Positions 8,762 through 17,399 of a stretch of 40,597 nucleotides of DNA are shown in pieces. The notes beneath the pieces were generated by a model. That model saw only the letters and a program-made list of their open reading frames with translations. It made no database searches and was not told the origin of the DNA. Both the position numbers and the translations under genes were made by a program. How positions within the stretch are numbered: position 1 is the first letter of the stretch; every line of letters begins with the position of its first letter. This stretch comes from DASUFE01 sp036274675 (GTDB lineage: Bacteria > Pseudomonadota > Gammaproteobacteria > HTCC5015), in the NCBI GenBank assembly GCA_036274675.1, contig DASUFE010000133.1, forward strand, positions 1-40,597, read 5' to 3'.

Positions 8762-10387
8762 ATGTCCTACCAGGTACTAGCCCGTAAATGGCGGCCTAAA
8801 AGCTTTGCCGAAATGGCGGGGCAGGAGCACGTGCTGCGTGCGCTGATTCATGCTCTGGATCAACAGCGCCTGCACCAGGCCTATCTCTTTACCGGGACTC
8901 GCGGCGTAGGCAAGACCACAATCGCCCGCATTTTGGCCAAGGCCTTGAATTGCGAGACGGGTATCAGTTCGCGGCCTTGCGGCAAGTGTGCGGCCTGCCT
9001 GGAAATCGACCAGGGCCGCTTTATCGATCTGATTGAGGTGGACGCCGCGTCGAGAACCAAGGTCGAGGATACCCGTGAGCTGCTCGATAATGTGCAATAC
9101 ACTCCGACACGCGGCCGATTCAAGGTTTACCTGATCGACGAAGTGCACATGCTGTCGGCGCACAGTTTCAATGCCCTGCTGAAAACCCTGGAAGAGCCGC
9201 CGCCGCATGTAAAGTTCTTGCTGGCCACCACGGACCCGCAGAAGCTGCCGGCCACCATCCTGTCGCGCTGCCTGCAATTCAACCTCAAGCGCATGTCGCC
9301 TCCGCTGATCGAGCAGCAACTGCTGAAGATCCTCAAGGAGGAAGCGGTACAGCACGACGTCCCATCGCTGCGTTACCTGGCCCAGGCCGCGGATGGAAGC
9401 ATGCGCGACGCTCTGAGCCTGCTTGACCAGGCCATCGCTTATTGCCAGGGTAACTTGCGCGGCGACGACATTGCGCAGATGCTCGGTTTCATCGCGCGCG
9501 AACCTGTGTACGAACTGCTTGAGGCGGTCATCGCGGCCGACACACCGCGCGTTCTGGACGGAGTCGCGAAGCTGGACGAACATGCTCCCGACTATCAGAC
9601 CGTACTGGATGACCTGATTACGGTATTGCAGCAAGTGGCGCTGGCGCAGTGGGATGAGAAGGCGATCGATGAGCAGCTGGAAAACAAGGAGGTGTTGACC
9701 GGTTTCGCGCGCCGCCTGCCGGCGGAAGACATCCAGCTCTTTTACCAGATCGCACTGATCGGCAAGCGCGATCTGAAGCTGTCGCCTTCGCCGCGACGGG
9801 GCTTCGAAATGGTGTTATTGCGCATGCTGGCTTTCCAGCCCGCCGAAGCGGCGGCCGGCCTTGCGCCAGCAGCGCCCAAAACACAGCTTTCTGCGGCCAA
9901 ACCCCAGGCCGCCGCTCCCGCTAAAACGCCTGCGTCAAAACCCCCGGTCGGCGAAAGCCAGGGTTCAGCGAATGTACCGACGCAACAGGCGCAACAAGCC
10001 GATGTTACGGGGTTACCGTGGAAGGATTTACTGGCGCGCCTCAATCTGAAAGGAAGGGAAGCGGAACTGGCGGCCAACTGCGACATAAAATCCTGGCAGG
10101 GCAGCGAACTGGCTCTGGTTTTATCCGAACAGCGCGCCCAGTTATACAGCCCCTCCACGGAGGAACGATTGTCCAAGGCCTTGTCTGAATATGCAGGCCG
10201 GCCGCTGAAACTGAAAGTCGAAATCGGCACTCCCGTCGCTGAAACACCCGCGCAATCCGTGGCGCGCGAGGCCGATGAGCGGCAGCAGGCCGCGGTAAAG
10301 TCGATTGAGGAGGACGGCCTGGTGCGGGCGCTCAAGGAAAAATTCGGCGCCGAAGTAGTGGCCGACAGCGTGCGTCCTAATTCCTGA
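8762..10387 (+). CDS. dnaX: DNA polymerase III subunits gamma and tau
   Basis: Clamp-loader ATPase of the replicative polymerase. The start is the ATG at 8762 (MSYQVLARKWRP), the universal DnaX N-terminus; the frame is open upstream to 8729. Seen in order: Walker A GTRGVGKT, a zinc site CGKCAACLEID, Walker B LIDEVHML, sensor LLATTDPQKLP and SRC arginine finger, clamp-loader lid domains, an Ala/Pro/Lys-rich linker (about residues 362-415) and the tau C-terminal polymerase-binding domain. Length of 541 is shorter than E. coli tau (643). I see no A-AAA-AAG slippery heptamer, so production of gamma by frameshifting is not supported here. Followed by ybaB and recR, the usual order. Confidence 0.97.
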   Translation: MSYQVLARKWRPKSFAEMAGQEHVLRALIHALDQQRLHQAYLFTGTRGVGKTTIARILAKALNCETGISSRPCGKCAACLEIDQGRFIDLIEVDAASRTKVEDTRELLDNVQYTPTRGRFKVYLIDEVHMLSAHSFNALLKTLEEPPPHVKFLLATTDPQKLPATILSRCLQFNLKRMSPPLIEQQLLKILKEEAVQHDVPSLRYLAQAADGSMRDALSLLDQAIAYCQGNLRGDDIAQMLGFIAREPVYELLEAVIAADTPRVLDGVAKLDEHAPDYQTVLDDLITVLQQVALAQWDEKAIDEQLENKEVLTGFARRLPAEDIQLFYQIALIGKRDLKLSPSPRRGFEMVLLRMLAFQPAEAAAGLAPAAPKTQLSAAKPQAAAPAKTPASKPPVGESQGSANVPTQQAQQADVTGLPWKDLLARLNLKGREAELAANCDIKSWQGSELALVLSEQRAQLYSPSTEERLSKALSEYAGRPLKLKVEIGTPVAETPAQSVAREADERQQAAVKSIEEDGLVRALKEKFGAEVVADSVRPNS

Positions 10388-10428
10388 GTCCGCCGCGCGC
10401 GGGCCTTATCTGTTAAGGAGATGTGAAG

Positions 10429-10752
10429 ATGAAGGGTGGTTTGGGTAATCTGATGCAGCAGGCGCAGAAGATGCAGGCTGAAATGCAAAAGGTGCAGGCG
10501 GAGCTGATAAAGCTCGAAGTCGAAGGTCAGGCCGGCGGCGGCCTGGTCAAGGTCGTCATGAATGGCGGCCGCGAAGTCATGCGCGTCCGGATCGACGACA
10601 GTGTGTTCGGTGATGACAAGGCCATGCTTGAGGATCTCATTGCCGCCGCCTGTAACGACGCGGCGCAGAAGATCGAACAGGCCAGCAAGGAGAAAATGTC
10701 GCGTTTCACCTCCGGCCTGAACCTGCCGCCCGGATTGCAGTTTCCGTTTTGA
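10429..10752 (+). CDS. ybaB: YbaB/EbfC nucleoid-associated protein
   Basis: Small DNA-binding protein that dimerises and coats the nucleoid. ATG 10429 (MKGGLGNLMQQAQKMQ) lies eight bases after AAGGAG (10415-10420), better placed than the in-frame GTG at 10423. Length 107. An N-terminal amphipathic, Gln/Met-rich helix and the core pattern GLVKVVMNGGREVMRVRIDDSVF are family-typical. Lies between dnaX and recR and is probably cotranscribed with them. Confidence 0.95.
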   Translation: MKGGLGNLMQQAQKMQAEMQKVQAELIKLEVEGQAGGGLVKVVMNGGREVMRVRIDDSVFGDDKAMLEDLIAAACNDAAQKIEQASKEKMSRFTSGLNLPPGLQFPF

Positions 10753-10862
10753 ATAACCCGCGTGCGGAGCGCCGGATCAGGCGAAGCCCCGCGTGGAAAC
10801 GGATGAGAGAGTGAAGGCGCTTTAAATTACAAAGAGCCGAGTAAGGCTTTTACGAAGTATCT

Positions 10863-11459
10863 ATGAATTATTCCCCGCTGCTTCAGCAACTCATGGACGC
10901 CTTGCGCTGTCTGCCCGGCGTTGGCCCGAAATCCGCGCAGCGCATGACCTTCCATCTGCTCGAGCGGGACCGCGAAGGCGCCTTGCGACTGGCGGCGACG
11001 CTTCGCGAGTCGATGGAAAAAGTCGGACATTGCAGCCTGTGCAGAACTTTTTCCGAAACCGAAAAGTGCGCGATTTGTCTGAATCCCAAACGCGATCCCG
11101 GGCAGTTATGCGTTGTTGAAACGCCGGCCGATGTGCTCGCGGTGGAACAGATCGCGAACTATCGCGGTTTGTACTTCGTGCTGATGGGACACCTGTCGCC
11201 GCTTGACGGGATCGGTCCGGCCGAGCTCGGGCTGGACTTGTTGAAAGCGCGATTCCAGCAGGCGGGCCTGCAGGAGTTGATCCTGGCGACAAATCCTACC
11301 GTTGAAGGCGAGGCCACGGCGCATTATATTGCCGAAATGGCGCGCGGCGCGGGTATCAGGGTCACGCGCATCGCGCATGGAGTGCCGCTGGGCGGCGAAC
11401 TGGATCTTGTGGACGGCGGCACGCTGGCGCATGCGTTCAACGAACGCAAGGCCGTATAA
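10863..11459 (+). CDS. recR: Recombination mediator protein RecR
   Basis: Works with RecO (encoded at about 25.4 kb here) to load RecA on SSB-coated gaps. Domains: helix-hairpin-helix LPGVGPKSAQRM (about 18-29), C4 zinc finger with CSLCRTFSETEKCAIC (about 57-72), Toprim fold (VVETPADVLAVE to EGEATAHYIAEM) and a C-terminal Walker-B-like region (GVPLGGELDLVDGGTL). Length 198 is standard. AGTAAGG lies upstream of the ATG; the gap from ybaB is 110 bases. Confidence 0.97.
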   Translation: MNYSPLLQQLMDALRCLPGVGPKSAQRMTFHLLERDREGALRLAATLRESMEKVGHCSLCRTFSETEKCAICLNPKRDPGQLCVVETPADVLAVEQIANYRGLYFVLMGHLSPLDGIGPAELGLDLLKARFQQAGLQELILATNPTVEGEATAHYIAEMARGAGIRVTRIAHGVPLGGELDLVDGGTLAHAFNERKAV

Positions 11460-11487
11460 ATAGTAGCAATTGTGGAATGAATGCCTT

Positions 11488-11563
11488 GACGCCGCGACGC
11501 GAAGACGCGGAGTATTTAAAGTTGATTTATGCAAATTTCTCTGCGCCTCAGTGTCTCCGCGTC
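11488..11563. repeat. GC-rich dyad between recR and the HIT gene
   Basis: GACGCGGAG (11504-11512) is repeated inverted as CTCCGCGTC (11555-11563), with related GACGCCGCGACGCGAAG before it and CTCTGCGCCTCAGTG within the loop. It resembles the dyads at 4358-4491 and 13900-13990. No coding content. Confidence 0.6.
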
Positions 11564-11590
11564 AAAATTTGAATCAGAGGATGGTTTGTT

Positions 11591-11935
11591 ATGAGTGATA
11601 CGATTTTCAGCAAGATCATCCGGCGCGAAATACCGGCGGATATCGTGTACGAGGACGGCGAGGTGCTGGCTTTCCGCGATATCAATCCGCAAGCGCCCAC
11701 GCATGTACTGATCATTCCGAAAAAAGTAATCCCGACCGTGAACGACCTGAAAGAGGCCGACGCCGCGCTGGTCGGTAAACTCGTTCTGACCGCGCAGAAG
11801 ATCGCGGCGGAACAGGGGTTGTCGGAAGACGGGTATCGGCTGGTGATCAACTGCAATACGCGGGCGGGGCAGACGGTTTATCATCTGCATTTGCATCTGC
11901 TGGGAGGCAGGCAGATGAAATGGCCTCCCGGCTGA
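11591..11935 (+). CDS. HIT-family (HinT-like) nucleotide hydrolase
   Basis: Purine nucleoside phosphoramidase type of the histidine-triad superfamily, cytoplasmic. 114 residues, the usual HinT size. N-terminus IFSKIIRREIPADIVYED and C-terminal triad HLHLHLLGG, in which the middle His is the nucleophile, are diagnostic. AGAGGATGG precedes the ATG. It follows recR after a repeat-containing gap; the downstream pterin dehydratase is convergent. Confidence 0.93.
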   Translation: MSDTIFSKIIRREIPADIVYEDGEVLAFRDINPQAPTHVLIIPKKVIPTVNDLKEADAALVGKLVLTAQKIAAEQGLSEDGYRLVINCNTRAGQTVYHLHLHLLGGRQMKWPPG

Positions 11936-12132
11936 GAGCTTACTCAAAACCATATGCTCCGGCTTTGCTTTACCGCCTTCGTCCATGCAGCGTGTGTTTG
12001 CTGATATATAGAGCGCTCATTTACTGCCTGATTGTTTCCACGCAGGGCTCCGCCAGGCGCTATCCTTTTTGCCTGATTTGATTTACCCGGTACTCCTGCT
12101 TGGCCTTTTGGCGATTTCTGGCTGGCTCGGCG

Positions 12133-13146
12133 CTACTTGAGTTTGTTCTGCCCCGGCGATTCGGGATCGATGAGTAATGTTTCGTCGCCTGCGTTCTCGG
12201 TATTCAGGGGATCCTTGTCGCGCAGCGGCGGCCGGATAATCATTGTCTTCATCAAATCGGGATTTTCCTCTTCCAGGTCGTGCTCGACCTGGAAGCCCGG
12301 CACGATCATGGTTCTGACTTCATCGGCGTCATCCGGAGGCGTCGCGAGCTCGATGTTCTCGTCGCCGAAATCGGGCCCGAGCTCCGGCTGCGCGATGACG
12401 GTGGCTTCCTCGTCCTTATCCTGGCGAACGCTTTGCATGCCGGGCGGGAGGATGACGGTTTTCAGGAATTGATTGGAAGGTTGTTTGTCCTCTTTGGGAG
12501 CGGGTTCGACGGGGGGCGGAGGCGCCGGCTCGTCTACGATTTTAACCATGGGAGCCGATGATTTCTGCGGATTTTGCAAATGGGGCAAGGTCGGTTCATT
12601 CTCGGGATCAAGACGCAGCTCGTCTTCTTCATGCAGCACGGTCGGTTCCGGCGCCGGAGTTTTAATCTCCATATCCAGCAGTTCTTCAGCCTCGGACATA
12701 TTGAGTACCGGAGCTTTCACCGCAGGCCGGGGAACGCTTCCGGTTTTTGGCCGGGACTCCAATATCGCCTGGGTTTTTTCGGCGGTGGTCGTACTGGTAC
12801 TTTCCGGTGTGCCCGTGTATAGCGCGTCTATCTTGGCGGCGCAGATGAAGTCGTTGACGGTGAGGCCGCCAGCGGCGTGAGTGGTTAACTTGATTTTGCA
12901 ACGATTGTTGCCGATTTCGAAATCGGGATGATGGTCTTCCGTATTGGCAATCCAGGCGACCGCGTTTACGAAACTCATGGTTTCATGGAAGTTCTTGAAA
13001 CTGAATTCCTGCTCCAAGCCCCTGGCTTCGCCGTTGAAGGACCAGCCGGGCTTTAACTGTTTGATCAGGGAACGGGCGATACTGGCACTGATCGGTTTGG
13101 TGCCTTTCTTGATCGGCGTACAATGCCGAAGCGCAAGTTTAGCCAT
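12133..13146 (-). CDS. Pterin-4a-carbinolamine dehydratase with long disordered tail
   Basis: The first 110 residues are a DCoH/PhhB domain that dehydrates 4a-hydroxytetrahydropterin: WSFNG, EDHHPDFEIG (His72, His73) and TTHAAGGLTVNDF (His90) carry the expected catalytic histidines. Normal family members are about 100-120 residues; this one runs to 337. The added 225 residues are Pro/Glu/Asp-rich, lack predicted globular pattern, and contain six copies of Thr followed by two hydrophobics at Thr169, 230, 249, 279, 301 and 323 (PTVL, KTVI, ATVI, RTMI, KTMI, ETLL). No phenylalanine hydroxylase gene is adjacent. GGGGAAGG precedes the ATG. Domain call is secure; role of the tail is unknown. Confidence 0.87.
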   Translation of the reverse strand: MAKLALRHCTPIKKGTKPISASIARSLIKQLKPGWSFNGEARGLEQEFSFKNFHETMSFVNAVAWIANTEDHHPDFEIGNNRCKIKLTTHAAGGLTVNDFICAAKIDALYTGTPESTSTTTAEKTQAILESRPKTGSVPRPAVKAPVLNMSEAEELLDMEIKTPAPEPTVLHEEDELRLDPENEPTLPHLQNPQKSSAPMVKIVDEPAPPPPVEPAPKEDKQPSNQFLKTVILPPGMQSVRQDKDEEATVIAQPELGPDFGDENIELATPPDDADEVRTMIVPGFQVEHDLEEENPDLMKTMIIRPPLRDKDPLNTENAGDETLLIDPESPGQNKLK

Positions 13147-13260
13147 GAACCTTCCCCTTACCTCTGGCTTCCTCTGATATATTGCTTCACTATTCGGTGT
13201 TCGGGCAAATGGCGTTTTTAATTCCCAGAACGCTTAAATAAAGCCGTATATGTTATTGAT

Positions 13261-13266
13261 TATACT
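13261..13266 (+). promoter_or_regulatory. Possible -10 box for orn
   Basis: TATACT 27 bases before the orn ATG in the A/T-rich divergent gap 13147-13293. No matching -35 box was found, so this is tentative. Confidence 0.3.
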
Positions 13267-13293
13267 AAGGCTTGGTGGAAAAGCGAGTTAAAC

Positions 13294-13839
13294 ATGGCCA
13301 GAGACAACGAGAATCTGATCTGGATCGACCTGGAAATGACCGGACTGGATACCCAGCGCGATACCATTATCGAAATTGCGACCGTTGTAACCAACAAACA
13401 GCTCGAGGTGCTGGCCGAAGGGCCGGTACTGGCGATCCATCAGCCGGAATCGATTTTGAGCGCGATGGATGACTGGAATACCCGTCAGCACAACATGTCC
13501 GGACTGATCGCCAGGGTCAAAAGCAGTCGCCTCTCGATAGCCGCCGCTGAACGCCAGACATTGGAGTTTGTGTCACGGCACCTGGAGAAGGGTTATTCTC
13601 CGATGTGCGGCAACAGTATCTGCCAGGACCGGCGCTTCATGGCGCGCCTCATGCCCGAACTGGAAGCCTTTTTCAGTTATCGTAACCTGGATGTGAGTAC
13701 TCTCAAGGAACTGGTCCGGCGCTGGGCTCCGAATATCGCGGCCGGGGTGCAGAAAGTCTCCACTCACCTCGCCCTGGATGATATCCGGGATTCAATTGCG
13801 GAGCTGCGGTACTACCGCCAGCACGTGATGAAAATCTAG
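13294..13839 (+). CDS. orn: Oligoribonuclease
   Basis: 3'-5' exoribonuclease of the DEDDh class that finishes RNA decay by degrading 2-5 nucleotide RNAs, including pGpG. 181 residues, normal for Orn. Motifs: WIDLEMTGLD (Asp and Glu), NSICQDRRFM (Asp), and THLALDDIRDSI (His and Asp). Divergent from the pterin dehydratase and convergent with the rhodanese gene. Confidence 0.97.
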   Translation: MARDNENLIWIDLEMTGLDTQRDTIIEIATVVTNKQLEVLAEGPVLAIHQPESILSAMDDWNTRQHNMSGLIARVKSSRLSIAAAERQTLEFVSRHLEKGYSPMCGNSICQDRRFMARLMPELEAFFSYRNLDVSTLKELVRRWAPNIAAGVQKVSTHLALDDIRDSIAELRYYRQHVMKI

Positions 13840-13899
13840 GAACCGGCCACTCGCATCGCTCCCGGATTAAAGGCCATAAAGGCCGAAGCAGAATATCTC

Positions 13900-13990
13900 T
13901 CGTTGTGACGCCGAGAGCGCTGAGGAATCAATTTAAATTTACCCCCGCGTTCACTGCGTTCCGCAGCTCCGCGAGAAACCCTCTTAAATT
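13900..13990. repeat. A/T-rich and GC dyads between convergent orn and rhodanese genes
   Basis: Contains GACGCCGAGAGCGCTGAGG, related to the dyad family at 4.4 and 11.5 kb, then CAATTTAAATTT and CTTAAATTTAAA flanking a GC-rich centre with CTGCG-TTC-CGCAG. Lying between convergent 3' ends, it may terminate transcription both ways. No gene seen. Confidence 0.5.
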
Positions 13991-14005
13991 TAAAACCGAC
14001 TTATC

Positions 14006-14827
14006 TCAAGAGCTGATTTCAACCGGTGTATCCGACGCATTGGCCCAGTCGGACCAGGCCCCGGGATATCCTTTTACTTCCGGATAGCCCAGAGTCTCCA
14101 GCAGCAGGCACAACACCGATGAGCGCTGGTGCGACTGACAATAACAGATGACCTCTTTGTCCGGTGTGATCCCCAGCGCTTCCAGCCGGAGGCGCAGTTC
14201 CGCGGCCGGCTTGAAATGTCCGGTGGCGGACTCTTTGCTGTCATTCCAGTCGAAATGCACGGCTCCCGGGATATGCCCCCCGCGCGCGGTGCGCCGGTCC
14301 GTGCCTGCATATTCAGGCAATGTGCGCGCATCGACCAGTACCGTGGTTTTCTCCGGCAGACGGGTTTTTATATAGTCGCGGTTTGCGATGCGCCGCGGGT
14401 CGAGCCGGACCTTGTAGGAAGAAGGCCGGATTTCCGGTACATGCATTTCCGTTCCGCCGCCGGTTGCCAGCCAACCGCTGTAGCCGGCATCCAGCATGGC
14501 AGCCTGTTCATGGCCGCAAGCCCGCAAGGTCCAGGCCAGGCGCGCCGCGGAGGGTCCTCCCGCTTCGTCATAAACCACCACCATATCGGTAGGGCCAAGA
14601 CCCAGTGCCGAGAACAGGCGGTCAAGCGCGGCCGGTTCAGGCAACAGGCCGGAGACCGGCGGCTTTTTTGCATTGATCTGCTCGATGTTGAAATGCATGG
14701 CGCCCGGCAGGTGTGCCTGGCGATAAGCTTCCGCCGGACGCACATCGATCAGTTTAAGACCGTTCTCACCGAGTTGCGCTTGCAAGGAGAGACTGTCGAT
14801 TACCGGAAAAAAGGGAGGGTCCTGCAT
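14006..14827 (-). CDS. Thiosulfate sulfurtransferase, two-domain rhodanese
   Basis: Transfers sulfane sulfur from thiosulfate or a related donor to a thiophilic acceptor. 273 residues with tandem rhodanese domains: residues about 8-128 (KLIDVRPAEAYRQAHLPGA, inactive) and about 145-268 (VLVDARTLPEYAG) with the active-site loop CQSHQRS at Cys230. That loop is the RhdA type (CQTHHRS in Azotobacter), not CRKG or CGSGVTA, so donor preference is uncertain. It starts 23 bases after nadB, same strand, so they are probably cotranscribed. Confidence 0.92.
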   Translation of the reverse strand: MQDPPFFPVIDSLSLQAQLGENGLKLIDVRPAEAYRQAHLPGAMHFNIEQINAKKPPVSGLLPEPAALDRLFSALGLGPTDMVVVYDEAGGPSAARLAWTLRACGHEQAAMLDAGYSGWLATGGGTEMHVPEIRPSSYKVRLDPRRIANRDYIKTRLPEKTTVLVDARTLPEYAGTDRRTARGGHIPGAVHFDWNDSKESATGHFKPAAELRLRLEALGITPDKEVICYCQSHQRSSVLCLLLETLGYPEVKGYPGAWSDWANASDTPVEISS

Positions 14828-14850
14828 ATGGAGGTGGTTGCCGCGCGACT

Positions 14851-16515
14851 TTACTCGATATCGAGCGGCGCCATGGACTGCCTGGCCATGAAACTGCCAT
14901 GCTCGGCTTGGGACGTCACCGGATTGGGAGAGAGGATAGTCGGTTGCGTGGAGGGCAGCGTTTCAGGGTAGTCCAGAGTGTAATGCAGGCCCCGGCTTTC
15001 CGGACGTTGCCGTGCGCTGCGCACGATCAGGTCCGCGACGGTGGCCAGATTACGCAATTCCAGAAGATCATTGGTGACCTTGAAATTCCGGTAATACTCG
15101 TTGATTTCCCGCATCAATAATTTGATACGGCTCTCGGCGCGCTGCAGTCGCTTGTTCGTGCGCGCAATACCGACGTAATTCCACATGGTCTGGCGTAACT
15201 CATGCCAGTTATGAGCAACCACAACTTCCTCGTCCGAATCGGTCACGCGGCTTTCATCCCAGGCAGGCAGGGCCGGCGGCTCGGGGGTATCACCGAGCAG
15301 TGTGGCTATGTCGCGAGCAGCGGCGCTGCCGAACACCAGGCATTCCAGCAGGGAATTGCTGGCGATCCGGTTGGCGCCATGTAAACCGGTGCAGGCGGTT
15401 TCACCTATTGCATAAAGTCCTGGAATATCGGTCCTGCCGCGCAGATCAGTCAGGATGCCGCCGCAGGTATAGTGAGCAGCGGGGACGACCGGAACAGACT
15501 GCTTGCTGAGATCGAAGCCGAAACTAAGGGCCTTGGCGTGGATATTTGGGAAATGCCGGCGGATAAATTCCGGGGATTTATGGCTGATGTCGAGGTAGAC
15601 GCAGTCCAGTCCCAGGCGTTTCATTTCATGGTCAATCGCGCGCGCGGTGATGTCGCGCGGCGCCAGTTCACCCCGGGGGTCGAAGCGGTGCATGAAACGC
15701 TGTCCGTCGGGTAGCAGCAGGTGGGCGCCTTCACCACGCAGGGCTTCCGAGAGCAGGAAGGATTTCGCCTGGGGATGATACAGGCAGGTCGGGTGAAACT
15801 GCATAAATTCCATGTTGGAAATGCGGCAGCCGGCCCGCCAGGCCATGGCGATGCCGTCGCCGGTTGAGCCGTCGGGGTTGGTGCTGTAGAGATAGGCTTT
15901 ATTGGCCCCGCCGGTCGCGAGCACCACGAAGCGGGCGCGCAGGCATTCCACGTGACTGTTATCCAGGTTCAGGGCATAAAGGCCGAGACAGCCGGAATGA
16001 CCAAGCCCGAGTTTGCCGCCGGTAATGAGATCAATGGCGATCCGGTTCTCCAGGATTTTGATATTAGGATTTCTCAGGACATGGGACAGCAGGGTTGAGT
16101 GCAGGGCCTTGCCGGTGGCATCGGCGGCATGAATCACGCGCCGGTGACTATGCCCGCCTTCCCGGGTCAGATGGTAGGGGCCGACCCCGTCCTCGGTTTC
16201 CTCCCGGGTAAAGGGTACGCCGAGCTCTTCCAGCCAGCGGATCATGGCCGGGGCCTGTTCTATGGTGTAGCGTACAGCGGCTTCATCGCACAGGCCCGCC
16301 CCCGAATTCAGGGTGTCGGCCACATGCGAGTCGAAATCGTCCTCGTCGTCGAGGGCGGCGGATATTCCGCCCTGGGCATGATAAGTGCTGCTGTCCTGCA
16401 AGGCGGATTTGGCCAACAGGGTTATCCGCGCATGGGGTGCGAGATGCAGGGCCAGAGTCAGGCCGGCGGCCCCGCCCCCGACAATAAGCACATCATGAAA
16501 GTCTTTTTGGTCCAT
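14851..16515 (-). CDS. nadB: L-aspartate oxidase
   Basis: FAD enzyme that oxidises L-aspartate to iminoaspartate, first step of de novo NAD synthesis with NadA. The ATG at 16515 (MDQKDFHDVLIVGGGAAG) gives 554 residues and places the Rossmann motif GGGAAG near residue 12; the frame is open further upstream. Other signatures: STYHAQGGISAAL, GEAACTGLHGANRIASNSLLE with the FAD-binding segment, and the RxxxxSRGLH-type C-terminal region (RPESRGLHY). Divergent from rpoE, an arrangement conserved in gammaproteobacteria. Confidence 0.97.
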   Translation of the reverse strand: MDQKDFHDVLIVGGGAAGLTLALHLAPHARITLLAKSALQDSSTYHAQGGISAALDDEDDFDSHVADTLNSGAGLCDEAAVRYTIEQAPAMIRWLEELGVPFTREETEDGVGPYHLTREGGHSHRRVIHAADATGKALHSTLLSHVLRNPNIKILENRIAIDLITGGKLGLGHSGCLGLYALNLDNSHVECLRARFVVLATGGANKAYLYSTNPDGSTGDGIAMAWRAGCRISNMEFMQFHPTCLYHPQAKSFLLSEALRGEGAHLLLPDGQRFMHRFDPRGELAPRDITARAIDHEMKRLGLDCVYLDISHKSPEFIRRHFPNIHAKALSFGFDLSKQSVPVVPAAHYTCGGILTDLRGRTDIPGLYAIGETACTGLHGANRIASNSLLECLVFGSAAARDIATLLGDTPEPPALPAWDESRVTDSDEEVVVAHNWHELRQTMWNYVGIARTNKRLQRAESRIKLLMREINEYYRNFKVTNDLLELRNLATVADLIVRSARQRPESRGLHYTLDYPETLPSTQPTILSPNPVTSQAEHGSFMARQSMAPLDIE

Positions 16516-16629
16516 GCTCGCTACTTTTAGCAAAATTTGTGCAATTGTGACATACTTGGCCGGCCTCAAATACAGGCCCGCGCATTATTCAGACCCAGCA
16601 GATATCCGGATTTTTACCTTGCAGTTCCT

Positions 16630-16657
16630 GAACTTTAATAACCGCCACCCAGTCTAT
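16630..16657 (+). promoter_or_regulatory. Candidate sigma-E (AlgU) promoter of rpoE
   Basis: GAACTT (16630-16635), 17-base spacer, TCTAT (16653-16657). This is close to the RpoE/AlgU consensus GAACTT-N16/17-TCTGA and lies about 55 bases before rpoE, as expected for an autoregulated sigma-E operon. Confidence 0.6.
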
Positions 16658-16710
16658 GAACGCATTGTACGGACAGTTCGCTCACTCCAATGCATGCCCG
16701 AGGCCGGATT

Positions 16711-17292
16711 ATGAGCGAGCGTGAAGTCGACCTGGTTCTGGTGCAGCGGGTTCAGTCAGGCGATAAAAGCGCCTTTGACCTGCTGGTTAAAAAGTACCAG
16801 AGCAAAATTGCCAAATTGATAGGGCGGTTTATCCATGATGCCGCCGAAGTGGAAGATGTGACCCAGGAAGCCTTCATCAAGGCATATCGGGGTCTGGCGA
16901 ATTTTCGCGGTGAAAGTGCCTTTTATACCTGGATGTATCGGATTGCAATCAATACCGCGAAGAATCATCTGGTTTCGACAGGCCGCAAGACTCCTGATAT
17001 CAGCATCGATGCCCAGGAGGCCGAGCAGTACGAAGGGGTTTCCTATCTCAAAGAGTATGCGACGCCCGAGAGCCTGACGCTTGCGGATGAAGTCAAGAAA
17101 ACGGTTTTTGAAAGCATAGAAAAGCTGCCGATGGAACTGAAAACCGCCATTACCTTGCGCGAACTCGAAGGTCTCAGTTACGAAGAAATTGCACAAGTGA
17201 TGGACTGTCCGATCGGAACGGTGCGCTCGCGGATTTTCAGGGCCCGCGAAGCCATAGATGAGAGCTTGAAACCGTTGTTAAATCATACTTAA
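16711..17292 (+). CDS. rpoE: RNA polymerase sigma-E factor (RpoE/AlgU)
   Basis: ECF sigma factor for the envelope-stress regulon. ATG 16711 (MSEREVDLVLVQRVQSGD) matches the family; the in-frame ATG at 16690 is upstream. 193 residues. Region 2 shows KSAFDLLVKKYQ, VEDVTQEAFIKAYR and SAFYTWMYRIAINTAKN; region 4 shows LPMELKTAITLRELEGLSYE and GTVRSRIFRAREAID. Followed by its anti-sigma factor, rseB and degP. The upstream sigma-E-like promoter suggests autoregulation. Confidence 0.97.
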   Translation: MSEREVDLVLVQRVQSGDKSAFDLLVKKYQSKIAKLIGRFIHDAAEVEDVTQEAFIKAYRGLANFRGESAFYTWMYRIAINTAKNHLVSTGRKTPDISIDAQEAEQYEGVSYLKEYATPESLTLADEVKKTVFESIEKLPMELKTAITLRELEGLSYEEIAQVMDCPIGTVRSRIFRAREAIDESLKPLLNHT

Positions 17293-17399
17293 ACTACGAT
17301 AAAAACGTTCCCGGCACGGCCTCAGGTTTTTTTAATTGAAAAGTCAAACTCAATGAGTGGCGCAGGATCATACAAAATTGTGGAGAGAGGATTTTCTGT

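Noticed and set aside
9880..10010. Programmed frameshift site in dnaX to make gamma
   Set aside because: Runs such as AAAAC and CAAAAC exist, but no A-AAA-AAG heptamer with a following hairpin was found, so no claim is made.
11936..12132. Small gene between the HIT and pterin dehydratase genes
   Set aside because: No start with a binding site and no frame long enough; looks like plain convergent intergenic DNA.
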